From: Pochonia chlamydosporia 170
Taxonomy: Eukaryota > Ascomycota > Sordariomycetes > Hypocreales > Clavicipitaceae
Assembly: GCF_001653235.2 (NCBI RefSeq)
Contig: NC_035790.1
Span: 3,534,001-3,598,000, forward strand
Reading direction: 5' to 3'
Length of the DNA: 64,000 nt
Shown: one piece after another, positions 11,460 to 22,420 of the stretch
Numbering within the stretch: position 1 is the first letter of the stretch
Layout of the letters: each line of letters opens with the position of its first letter
Translations under genes and position numbers: made by a program
The notes under the pieces: generated by a model
What the model saw: only the letters and a program-made list of their open reading frames with translations
Databases searched by the model: none
What the model was told of the DNA's origin: nothing

Positions 11460-12946
11460 ATGACCAAGCCAAGGTTAATCATACTCATTCGGCACGGCCA
11501 ATCCGAAGGAAACAGTACGTCCCTCACCATTCACCATCCCCACCATGCATCAGACACTAATTGCCCAGAAAACCGCGAGATACACCAAACCGTCCCAGAT
11601 CACAGAGTAAAACTCACACCAGAAGGATGGTCCCAAGCCCACGAAGCAGGCCGCCGCCTCCGCAACCTCCTCCGCCCAGACGACACCCTCCAAGTCTTCA
11701 CGTCGCCCTACCGCCGCACCCGCGAAACCACAGAGGGTCTCCTCGCAACCCTCACCTCCGACGACCCTGAGCCCTCGCCCTTTCGCCGCTCCAACATCAA
11801 AGTCTACGAGGAGCCGCGGCTGCGCGAGCAAGATTTCGGCAACTTCCAGCCATGTAGCGCCGAAATGGAACGCATGTGGCAGGAGCGCGCCGACTACGGC
11901 CACTTCTTCTACCGGATCCCCAATGGCGAGAGCGCAGCCGACGCCTACGACCGAGTGAGCGGCTTCAACGAGAGTCTGTGGCGGCAATTCGGCGAGGACG
12001 ACTTCGCCAGCGTTTGCATCCTAGGTATGTCCCTTCCGTCTCCCCTCATACAAACCACCTTCCAAAGACGAAAAGCCAACACTTGACAGTCACCCACGGT
12101 CTCATGTCCCGCGTCTTCCTCATGAAATGGTACCACTTCACGGTCGAATACTTCGAAGACCTCCGCAACGTCGACCACTGCGAATTCCTCATCATGCGGC
12201 ACCAAGAAAACGGCAAATTCCTCCTCGAAACCAAACTCCGCACCTGGTCCGAACTACGACGAGAACGAGCCCTCGCCAGCAACCCCAGCAGCACCAGCAT
12301 CACCACCACCACCACCGAAAAAGACGAACACAAACTCGACCGCTCGCGCACCTTTGTCGTCACCCGCCGCTGGGGCGGCTGCCCCAACGGCTGCAACCAC
12401 ACAAACCACTACAAGAAGCGGCACGACCTCGAGGCCCTCCGCCAAAAGGACAACGAACTCAGCTGCTCCAACGGCACGCTCTCCGCCCGACGACACCGGC
12501 ACAAGTCCAACGTCAGCATAGGCGACGGCGACGACGAACACGAACACAGCGACCAGGTCGTCGGGGCGCCGCTCGAAAAGACCCAAAGCCTAGACGACAT
12601 CATCTCCTCTCCCGACGGGACACCCTCGTTCATCACGGCCGAGGATCGTGCGCGCAATCTCAAATCCCCGCATTTACACGTCGGTCGCGACTTTGGCGGC
12701 ACGTACTCGGGGCATGCGTCGCTCGCGGAATCCGACTCTGACGCCTCGTCGGCTGAGGCTCGTAGGCGGCACCATCTTTCTATACGGTCCAAGGGCCATG
12801 GTGGGCGGAATGGCGACACGGGCGACGGCGCAAAACGCGCGTATGTGAATCGTTTGGGGGACGTGCCGCCACGGGGTGATTCGGATGTCGAGGATTTGGA
12901 TAAAGCTGAGGAAGAGGATCGTAGTATCCGGGGGAGCGTTTACTAG
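11460..12946 (+). CDS. Histidine phosphatase (phosphoglycerate-mutase-like) family protein
   Basis: Exons 11460-11514, 11569-12024 and 12090-12946 give 455 residues; the first intron (54 nt) ends CTAATTGCCCAG and the second (65 nt) starts GTATGT. The N-terminus carries the catalytic RHG motif (LIILIRHGQSEGN, His about residue 11), then SPYRRTRETTEG with the phosphate-binding arginine, the LREQDFGNFQ segment, and the second catalytic histidine in THG immediately after intron 2. The catalytic domain covers about residues 5-270; the C-terminal ~200 residues are polar and disordered, with a cysteine pair motif GCPNGCNHTNHYKKRHDL at the domain end that is typical of the fungal group containing yeast YDR051C/Det1. 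Substrate unknown from sequence; the family includes broad-specificity acid phosphatases. Key residues are intact. Confidence 0.88.
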
Positions 12947-13859
12947 GTGGATGGATGTAGCATTGCATGTATTTGGCGTTGGGTAAAAGCGAACGGAACA
13001 TTTAGATTGAATATGACTACCCTGACGTTGACCGTCACCCTTACTTCACAAGTTGAATTACCAGCTGAGACTCATGAACCGTCATTTAGATGCCAAAGTT
13101 CATACACGAATACCTGCAACAGCCACACAATTGTCACCAAGTCCAGTCCCAAGATGCATGCATGAATCAATTCTTCCGGCCGCCTACCAGCGACGTCTGT
13201 CTACTCAATCCCAAACAAGAGCCCTCATTGCGCCGCTCCATACCCTTCGCAAAGGCAATGCGCTCGATTTAAAGACGTAATATAAAGAAACACATTGAGC
13301 CCCGAAACCAGGCACATGAAAAAGAAAAAAAAAATGAAAAAAAATCCATCAATAACGGGATGCAAACAAAGATATTCCCCATCTTTTTCATTACAATGCA
13401 CCCATGTTCTTCGTTGCGTGCCGTCCCAGTCAGTACCCATTCATGAGGGGATATCAAACATCCTCTGTATAGCACACAACCCTGGTTCAACACAATTGAC
13501 CTTTATGCTTGCTCGGAAAGAAAACTTCGTCTCTTCATGAGGGCCATGGTATCTGTTTTAACAGGACTCATTCCTGTTCATGTTTTCATTTGGTGAAAAC
13601 TAGGCTCCCCTTACATAGTACAGTTCACGGTGTTGAGGCTTCGCTCGCTTCGCTTCGTCCCTGGGTAAAAGCGCCGTGCCGAGGAATGGCAACTCATCCT
13701 CCATCTGTTGAGTGCTCCCCGCTGTATGATACACCAGTCGTGCCAGTAATTTGCCAATCATTCCTCTAGAGACCAAAGAGAAAAAAATGCTGGATGAAAA
13801 TATATGTGAACGAAGTAGAATAAACTAGGCTTGAGCGTCACGACGCCGCTTCTGCAGTC
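12947..13859. other. Convergent intergenic region, no gene seen
   Basis: Between the stops of the phosphatase-family gene (+) and the histidine kinase (-). A-rich run at 13320-13345. Small frames only. Confidence 0.5.
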
Positions 13860-16800
13860 CTAGAAGAATTTGGCCATGGCTCTACTCAGATCGATAAAGT
13901 CGACGGGTTTTGTCACGTAGTCGCTGAATCCCGCTGCCACACACTTTTCTTGCACGTCAGACATTACATTAGCTGACAGTGCAATAATTGGCAGCTTAGG
14001 CAAATTCGATGCCTTCTCCCACTCTCGTATCTCGCGACACGCTTGGTAGCCGTCTTTTCGCGGCATGTGTAGGTCGCACTAGAGTCATATGTTAGCTACA
14101 ATCTTTACCTGGTGCCATTTGTTCCGCCTGATAAATCAACTTACAAGAATCAGGGAGTAGTAGCTATGCGGCTTGGACAAAACAATTTCCGTACACTCTA
14201 CACCATCGATGGCAACCTCAACTTCGACTCCAATCTTCTTCAGATACTTGTTCAACACCTTCTGGTTCACAGGGTTGTCTTCCACAAGCAGTACTCTGTA
14301 CCCCTTGTTACCCATGCGCTTCTCAATCTCTTGGTAACTGGCCTTTTGATTTTCAACCATTTGCTGCGCAGTGGATCGGTTTCTATCAGTACTAAGATCT
14401 CGCACTTTATCAGGGTCGAAAATGACAGCAAATCTCGACGGCTTGACCGGCTTGTATATAAACGTCACGAGATTTTCCGACAGGAAACGCTCGTGCTTTG
14501 TATCGGCGGCCAATTTCTGAACAGCCTGTCGTTGCACAGAGTCGCAGAGAATCACAATGGTTGTTCCTTCAATTTTCTGCGACTTTGTGATTTCATCCAT
14601 GACGTTGATGATTGCCTCGGCTGAAGCCAAGTTAAGAACGATGTGCGTAAATCGGATGGGATCCTCACCGCCAAGGAATGGTTCCGCGTCCTCGATGGAT
14701 GCGATAGCTGTGATTTGATGAGGGACATCCTTGGGCAGCGTCATTTCGATGTGCTGCGCAGTCGCTTCACGGCTGTGGTGCTGTGCACAGATAATTAAGA
14801 TCGAGTACAGAGGTGGACGCAAGTCGCTTGTTGGTCGAGGAGCATTGGCCTCTGGAGTCGATGTTCGTGATGGCGAAGCTCTGTCCGAAGGCATCTCCAG
14901 TTTCATCTGGGAGAGATCCTGTCCACTGGCTTTGGCAGCCTCGCTGAATCGAGCCAGCCCAGCATTGACAGATGTATTTGGGGAAGAGCCCGTATGATGT
15001 CTCGATGCACGACTTGACGATGCTTCCGGGCTGACACGCTGACTGGGCGAGACGGGGCTCGGATTGGCTTCCTTTCCTTTCGGGTTGATTCCTTCTTGGG
15101 GACTACTGCGCAATTGTTCTACCACAGACAGTCCCTTGGTCGATCGGTTGACGTTCTCAGACGATCCTTGTCTTGATCCCGTAGAGGCTGTGGATCCTGG
15201 GCTGACAGGAATATTCGGATGGTCCTCTGGTGAAGGCAATGTAAACCGTGCAGTAAAAGTAAAGGTTGACCCATGACCAGGAACCGCGGTGCCTTCCATT
15301 TTGCCTCCATGAAGTTCAACGAGCTGTCGCGAAATGACCAAGCCAAGTCCACTTCCGCCGTGTTGCCTGGTACTGCTTCCATCGATTTGACTAAATGGCT
15401 TAAAGATCAATTCTGCCTCTTCCTTTGAAAAGCCTCTGCCGGTATCCGTGATGGCGAACTGGAGCATAATTTCATTGTCACTGCGAACCGCAGGGTCGTC
15501 TTCCGTGTACACCCTGCATCGACTAAACACCTCACCCTCGGCCGTGAACTTGATAGCGTTTCCAATGACATTAAGCAGCACCTGCCGAATCCGAACCTTG
15601 TCACCCTTCACCCATGCAGGTACATCCGCCTCGACGAGATAGTTCAACTCGAGGCGTTTAGCGATGGCCATTGTAGAGACAAGTTCGTTCACGTCCTCGA
15701 TTAGAGACCGAGTATGGAACCATTCGTATTTCAGCTTCATCATACCAGCATCGACCTTTGATAAGTCCAAAATATCGTTGATGATCATAATCAAGCTGTT
15801 GGCGCTGGTCTGGATTGTGTTGGTGTAGTCTCGCTGCTCCTCGTTCAATGTCGTATCCTGCAAAAAGCTCACCATGCCCGAAATGCCAATTAGCGGTGTC
15901 CTAATTTCGTGAGACATGTTGCTCAAAAATCGACCTTTGGACTCCATGGCTTCCTTGAGTTTTGCCTCGAGGAGCTTGTGGTCATTGATATCGGTTGCAG
16001 ATCCGAAATAAGAGCTAGCACCCTGTCCAAAATCGAGTGTATCGATTTCGACACAACGAATGAGATGCCACCTGTACTCGCCAGTCTTTGACCGAAGTCG
16101 AACTTCTGTGGTGTACGACAGTCTACCGCTTGTATCTGTAGTCACCTTGATGATGCCCTTCCTCGCCAACTCTGTGAGCTCGGCAGATGGGAGCGAGTAG
16201 ATAGACTCGCTGCCGGAGCTGCTGGCCCTGGAAAGCGCAGGTTGGACGCTCCGTAGCCCCGACTTTCCAACAGCCGGCTGTTGCAAGGTCTGGCTGACAT
16301 TTCGCGCAGTTGGTGTGGTTTGTGTTCCTGCCGATGATGCTCCGCTGTGGCCCTTTTCATCTGGTGGGGATTGCGCATTTGAAAGTTTGACTCCTCGCTC
16401 AATTGGAATTCGGCATCTTGCCAAATCATCAGGGTGCACATAGTCCATAAATCCAAGGCCCAGCGAATCCTCGAAGCTCTGTCCGGTATATGATAGCCAT
16501 TGGTCATTGGCGAAAGTGATACCGTCATCTTCTGTGGCTGTGAAGATAATTTGTGGAATTAGATTGGCAAGTAGCCGATGCTTTGCTTCCGATGCCTCAA
16601 TTTCCGCTTGTCGAGCGGCTTTTAGCTCGGCAATATGCTGATCATGAATATCCATGTACGACCCTAGAAACTGCATGATGACCCCCCGCTTGTCCTTTGA
16701 AGCCACGGCGCGAGCATAGAACCACCGGTATGCACCATCGAACCTCTTGATACGAACAGACCTAGAGAATTGCTCGCCCGTTCGAAGCGAATGGCCCCAA

Positions 16801-19800
16801 GCTTTGAGATAGCCCTCTCGGTCATCCGGATGAATGCTTCCCCATGGGTCAGCGGACAAGTCTGCCACAGTTTGCCCACGGTACGACAAGAAGCGACTAT
16901 TGACCCAAACCGTTTCCCCGGTCTGAGGTAAAGAGACGAAGACGTGGGCAGGTAGCGAGTCTAATATAAGCCCCTTCAATCTATCGGATGGCGGTGGCAT
17001 ATCCCCCGCCATGGAAGTCAATGAACCGCTCCGCGGTGGTGCGGCGGGAGTTGTTGGCAATCTGGATGACAGACTAGAGCTCGGAGGCAGGGACTGGAAA
17101 GTGGATGCAAAGTCAGCCCCATAGCTATGAAGTACAGTATGACCATGTTGAGGTTGGCTGGGGTCCGCTCTGCCTCGGTCGTCCACACTGCCACCCGGCC
17201 TGGTGAGAGGGACGTCGCTTGCTGGGTCAGAAGCTCCGCCATCATGTCCAGTATTTAAAGTGGTTTCCTTCTGGGTTTTCGTCCCGGTGCTGTCTTCAGA
17301 TTCAAAATAGCTTCTTTCCATGATTTGCTCGGGGCTACATGCCTCATTGCCAAATCGAACACCAGAGAGAAACGAGTGCCTCTTCTCGCCAGGGGAGTTG
17401 TCCTTGGAAGTCGTTCGTGACCGTTGAGCCGCAGGCGTCGCCGTCTCCTTGGGCGCCAACTTTTGCTTGGTCGCGAAGTAGCTCTCTACCGCTTGAGAGC
17501 CTGCGGAAGGGCTACCCAGAGGTTGTCTCCGGTCCATGAGATGGCTAAGGGAGCCATGTTCCCATCCAGGAGTTGCCATGGGAGATGCTGTCGTACTCTT
17601 CGAGATGGCCGAGTAGTCGCTAGGGCTAGTAATGCTTCCACCGAGAGAGTTTTGCGCTGGTGGTTGTCCAGCAGCCAGGAACGGGCCACCTTCTACATGG
17701 CTTCCAAACGGAGCAACGGCACCAAATCCTGCCGTGGGAGGACGTCGACGCTGAATACCAGCCAGTTCAGTTTCCAGGTTGCTGTAATGACGGCAAAGTG
17801 AAAATGAGGTAGCCATGTGCGGTGCCAGATTTTCTAAAGAGTGCCTCAAGTTGGACGGATATGGTATTATGGGACTGAGAATGGAGAGAACAGCAATGGG
17901 GGCAGATCGGTTTCCCTTTTCTTGTTCTGGGGAGACTCGGTCTGCTTCGGATGGTCCATGGCGGTTGGGTGAGGAGTCGTCCTTGCTTCGCAGTTGCGAT
18001 TTTTGTTCGAGGGCAGTCGCATCGAGTTTAAATGTCCGCGATGGCTTGGAGAGGAGCACATGGGTTAGAGGTATGTGTAGGACTGTCCAAGAGTTGTCGA
18101 CACCGATTGCTTCCGGTGGACGCATTCCTGTATAGCTGACTGGAGGTGAGCCAGGATTGAAAGAATCCTCATCCACCATCGCATCAGTGAAGAAAGGGTT
18201 TTCCTTGGGATCAGCTCGTACAGCGGGTGACGGAGCTGGTGACTGAGACCATGGAGAAGGAGGTGCCTGTTCGTACTCCTCGTACTTTGGGGTTGGCGGT
18301 CGAGGATCTTCATCGTCGAGTGACGATGATATTGGCGTAGTGTTGGTCTTGTCGCTGGGGTTGCCTTTGGGACGTGTCGTACCCGCAAATATGGTTGACA
18401 ACTTCGACACCGATTCCGTGCGTTGCCTTTTTGGTCTTTTGGAGTCTGTGCTGCTTCCTTTGGAGCTGGCCTTTTGCTCGCCGGTTTGTTCGGCGTCGGA
18501 TTTCGTTCGAGGGAGATAGGGGTATGTTCGAGTTAGAGCTACGGGCCGGCCTCGCTCAAGCACTCGTACGATACCGGTGTGGTCAATCAACGGGTCTGCT
18601 TCGTAATCTAACGCTTGGAGGACGGGGAGAATCCGACCCTGACCCTCGTAGCGAGCCATAAATGGAGCCTCCCAACTGGGGATCCTTTGTTGTGCCTCGG
18701 CGGCGGCGTCGTGCTCGTCCAAGGCGTCCTTGTTGAGCTTGGTGTAGTCATCACGAAGCTCCGCTACCACCCGGGGTGATGGATACTGAGTCTTACTTCT
18801 CGTCAGGTTGGATGGTCTTTTCGGCGGCACGATGGGAGTTTGTTCTAGCGATTTTTGCTTGTTTTCCTCAAAGGCCGTGAACGAGTGTCGACTCCTCAAT
18901 CCCGGCCGAGACAGAGCCGCAGCTGTAGGGTGCGTTGGTTTATCGTCAAAGGCAGCTGCACTGTCGGAAGCCTCATAATCACTACTTTGCAAAGCGGTGC
19001 TAGCCTTGGCAATGTAGCCCATGCTGAGCTCATCTTCTTGATGCTTGTTGTACGTGGCTTTTTGGCCCCAGGGAACATTTTCAATATCAGTCGTGTCGGC
19101 AGGAACAGCCAGTGTCACTCGCTCTGCTTTATAAATATCTCTCATAATTTGTACCACTGTATTCCACCAAGCGTCTAACCCGGGTTCGGCAGACAGCATT
19201 AAAGACATATCATAAAGGTTAGGAGTGGGGAAATCGAAGCTCTGGGAGTTTTCCGGACCACCTGGAGGCTCAAAACTAAAGGTCGACGCTGGCGTGGATG
19301 TCTCTGACAAAACCTTATCCAGTAGGCCACGATATTCCACGGGCGATTGGGCCTGATGTTGCCGCGAGGCAGGGCTCGCTGACAGGTAGGGCATTGATTT
19401 CGGTATTTGAGGATGTGGAGCAAATCCAGCCATTCTTGGAAAGGGATACGACGGCGTGTGTGCGATGGCTGCTGGGGTCATGCCACCACGGACGGTATGG
19501 CCAGACTCTGTCGAGGTTGTGGTGAGCGCAGCTGTGAAGACCGGCGAAGACACTCCAATGCCTTCCTCCAGTATCGGAGAGAAGCGAGCCTTTTCTGATT
19601 GCGCCATGAGTAGGCCCCTCGCAGAAAGTTCGCGGATCTCGAGGTCTCTAGCTAACCTGGCGCGATATTCATTGAGTTGCTGCTGTGACGTAGCCAGTGC
19701 GGCAGGGCTGTGAACTAACTCGGCAGCATTGGAATTGGGTGACAGATTCTGTTCTGTGGCCGCATGGGAACCAGAGCCGGTAGTACCTGGTTCATAGCTA

Positions 19801-20210
19801 TGAGATGCTTCTTTCGAGCTCTGCCACGCTGGCTGGCCCCTGCCCGACTGATCATGCGTCGAAGAGAAGGGGTAGCTGGAGCGGCGTTGAGCCATTCTGT
19901 TCGGCGCATCCCCAATCGAAATGTCTGCAGCTTCTGCTTCTGATGTACAGTTGTCCACAATTACTCCATCTCTAGGTAGGGCACGAGCACCTCTGGCAGT
20001 TGAGTTGAGCCTCGTGGCCGATTTCAGCGGGGTGAGCTGCGAAGCCAAGGAGTCGCTGGTCGTCTCTGGGAAGGGATTCTTGCGGGCAGTCTCGTCGAGG
20101 CTTTGGATGGCAGACGTTGGAGGAGCACGCGTCGATTTGGATGTCGTCGGGTCGGTACAAGTCGAGGACAAGGTAAAACGATTGTCAAGAGAATGATCAC
20201 GACTTTGCAT
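13860..20210 (-). CDS. Hybrid sensor histidine kinase with two PAS domains, degenerate receiver and true receiver
   Basis: Two exons, 20210-14145 and 14078-13860, joined over a 66-nt intron (GTAAGT ... AGCTAAC ... CTAG); 2,094 residues. About 1,070 N-terminal residues are Ser/Pro-rich and mostly unstructured, with a patch (LDAWWNTVVQIMRDIYKAER) that may start a divergent sensor domain. PAS/PAC 1 spans roughly 1075-1205; PAS/PAC 2 roughly 1210-1400 with a long polar insertion. The dimerisation domain has the phospho-accepting histidine in MSHEIRTPL (about 1430). The ATPase domain (about 1535-1660) shows NVIGNAIKF, DTGRGFS, FKPFSQID and GGSGLGLV. After a disordered stretch comes a receiver-like region lacking the acidic pocket (about 1800-1920), then a complete receiver (VLLVEDNPVNQ ... 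CDLHMPRKDG ... TKPVDF) at 1968-2094. The intron falls directly before the Cys-Asp of the phospho-acceptor strand. Acts in a His-Asp phosphorelay, presumably through a histidine phosphotransfer protein; the signal sensed is unknown. No transmembrane segments noted, so probably cytosolic. Confidence 0.92.
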
Positions 20211-21605
20211 GCCTCATGGAAGAGGTCTCGAGGCTGTCAGAGTAATTCGGGTGGGCAGAAGTGTGCATGAGGTCAGAGGCCGTCGAATGTATGTAGCCCT
20301 TATGCACGACGTCAATGGGGGGGAAAGGGTGCAATGTCGTTGCTTTTGCTGCCAAAATGGTCCAAATGGTCGCCCACCTTTGTGGTGGCTTGCACAATGG
20401 ACCGCAAGTGGGAGTCCGGAGATACTCTGACACAGTCGAGAGCGGAAGATGGGAAGTCGTGTTGTCTGGTGAGGTCGACAGCAAAGCAAGGCAAGCCTGC
20501 CAATTCTCCCTGGTTCTCGACTGGTGGTGAAGGTGAATGTGCCAGGCAAGACAACCAGAGTCCAGCGGACAGGACGAGATTTGGCAGGATTTCGCAAGAT
20601 TTCGCAGACAGGATAAACGGTGAAGAAGGCGTCAGAATAAGGCCAGGCCAATGTAGGGAGACACCGAGTAGCGCGACAAACAGACAGAGACGTCAGCCGT
20701 TCGAAGATGGGCGAGTAAGAATGGAGAGAGATCAAAGAGAGAGGATGGTCTAGTCTCAAGCTGGCATTCGCTTGGTGATGGTCAAGGGCTCAACTCAACC
20801 TGGATTTGATGTGGACAGGGACTTGAACTTGGACACGGAAGCCAAGAGCCTGGTCTCTAACTTCTGGGACTGGACATGGAGTTAAATCCGGCTGGGCCAA
20901 CTGGTCAATCCATTCTAATCAATGTCTGGTTGATCCCAGTTGAGAGCAGAGGCACTGGAGCCCTGGACAAACAGCGCACATGCACCATGCCAGGCTTCAA
21001 AGAGACATCCAGCAGGGCCCACATGTACCCAGTCAGTGGGTGAAGTCCCCTGTGCTCTGCCGTTGCCCACCCACTTGAGCAGCCTGGCACTGGAGACTTC
21101 AGACGCCGAGGACATGGAAGCAAGCCAAACATTGAAGCCGACCACGCGACAAGGGGGGCCAGAGGAAGGTACTTGTGTTGGGTCTTTTTGCAGTGTCCAA
21201 AATGTTGACCATTCGGGCAACTCGACTACGAACGTCAGGCTGGCTGGCTGCAGGCAAAAATAAAATAAAAATCAATGGCAAAAAAAGAAAGCATACAGGG
21301 CCTTTCCGTATCTGTACCAGCCATCTGTGCACAATCTGCTCTTCCAACCATGAAACACCCCAACTGTGCTTCTACGTCAACCGCAAATGCGAACCCATAC
21401 CCGCCTTTGTTGTCAGAAGCCATCCAGTCAAGTCACTTTTTTGTCTGGAGAGACGAGACATTGAGCCGGACATGGATGGGATGGGCAATCGCATTTGATC
21501 CGCTCGTCGCCAAGCAGGAGCAGCGACAAGGGTCAACTATGACGTAGGTGACGACTCGGACCAGTCAATGAATGAGCAGCCAGCCCAGCCCAGCCCAGTC
21601 GGAGG

Positions 21606-21627
21606 TTGACCAGACCAGACTGGTCAA
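21606..21627. repeat. Short inverted repeat TTGACCAG / CTGGTCAA
   Basis: Exact 8-bp arms at 21606-21613 and 21620-21627 around a 6-bp centre (ACCAGA). It is built from the same GACCAG unit that recurs elsewhere in the window. Confidence 0.6.
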
Positions 21628-22388
21628 AGGACTCCAGCCTCAGTCAGCCAGGGCCAGTCACTCGCTCGTTCGCTTCCTTGCAAGTTGCAACCCACAAGAC
21701 CAGACCCCAATCATTCGATGTTCATTCATTCCGGTCCACCTCCTTCAATGTTCGTCCTGATGTTCCGTCAGCCCCTTCAACCCGGCCACCATCTCACCCA
21801 TCATCTCAGCCGGGGGCCAAATGGAAAAGAAGGGCATAACACACCTAAATTAATTATTGCTCTTGCCCATTCCCGGCTCATTGTTCAACTACAATAGCAC
21901 CACTAGACTCACCAGCAGACAAGCCCAAGCCCTGCAAGCAACCACAGGCGAGACTGGGCCAACCATTCGTGCCATGTTGTTGGTGTCTGGTCCAAAACAA
22001 CAAGGGACAAAGGGGATACGATGCCATCAGGCTGATTCTGATTGTTGTCGACAAAGCCTGCGTAATACCAGACACATCCATCCAAGGGGAGAGATGGTCT
22101 TGCTCTTAATTGGCTTCTTTATTCCTCCGTACCACAGCGTGCCTGTTTTCTCCCTCAACCTACCATCACGGACCCTCCACGCATGACGCCCCAGACGGAG
22201 GCAATTGTCTCTTGCAAATCGATGCAGCATCTTGTCGTTGCACAATTGTGCTAAATTGCGCATCGTCATCATCATCAACAACAATAACTGCTTCCAATGG
22301 ATGGGCAACTGGGGTCAGCAGCAACGGCCAAGTCTACCACTGGCTTCTAGCGTTCTTCCAATTCTGCACCGTGTCAACTTGTGTCATG

Positions 22389-22420
22389 ATGCAAACGCAG
22401 ATGCAAATGCAAATGCAACA
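22389..22420. repeat. Imperfect ATGCAA hexamer repeat
   Basis: Several near-identical hexamers of the type ATGCAAA/ATGCAGA in a row. Simple repeat, no further meaning evident. Confidence 0.6.

Noticed and set aside
15909..18661. Several plus-strand frames of 60-125 codons
   Set aside because: Antisense shadows of the large histidine kinase.
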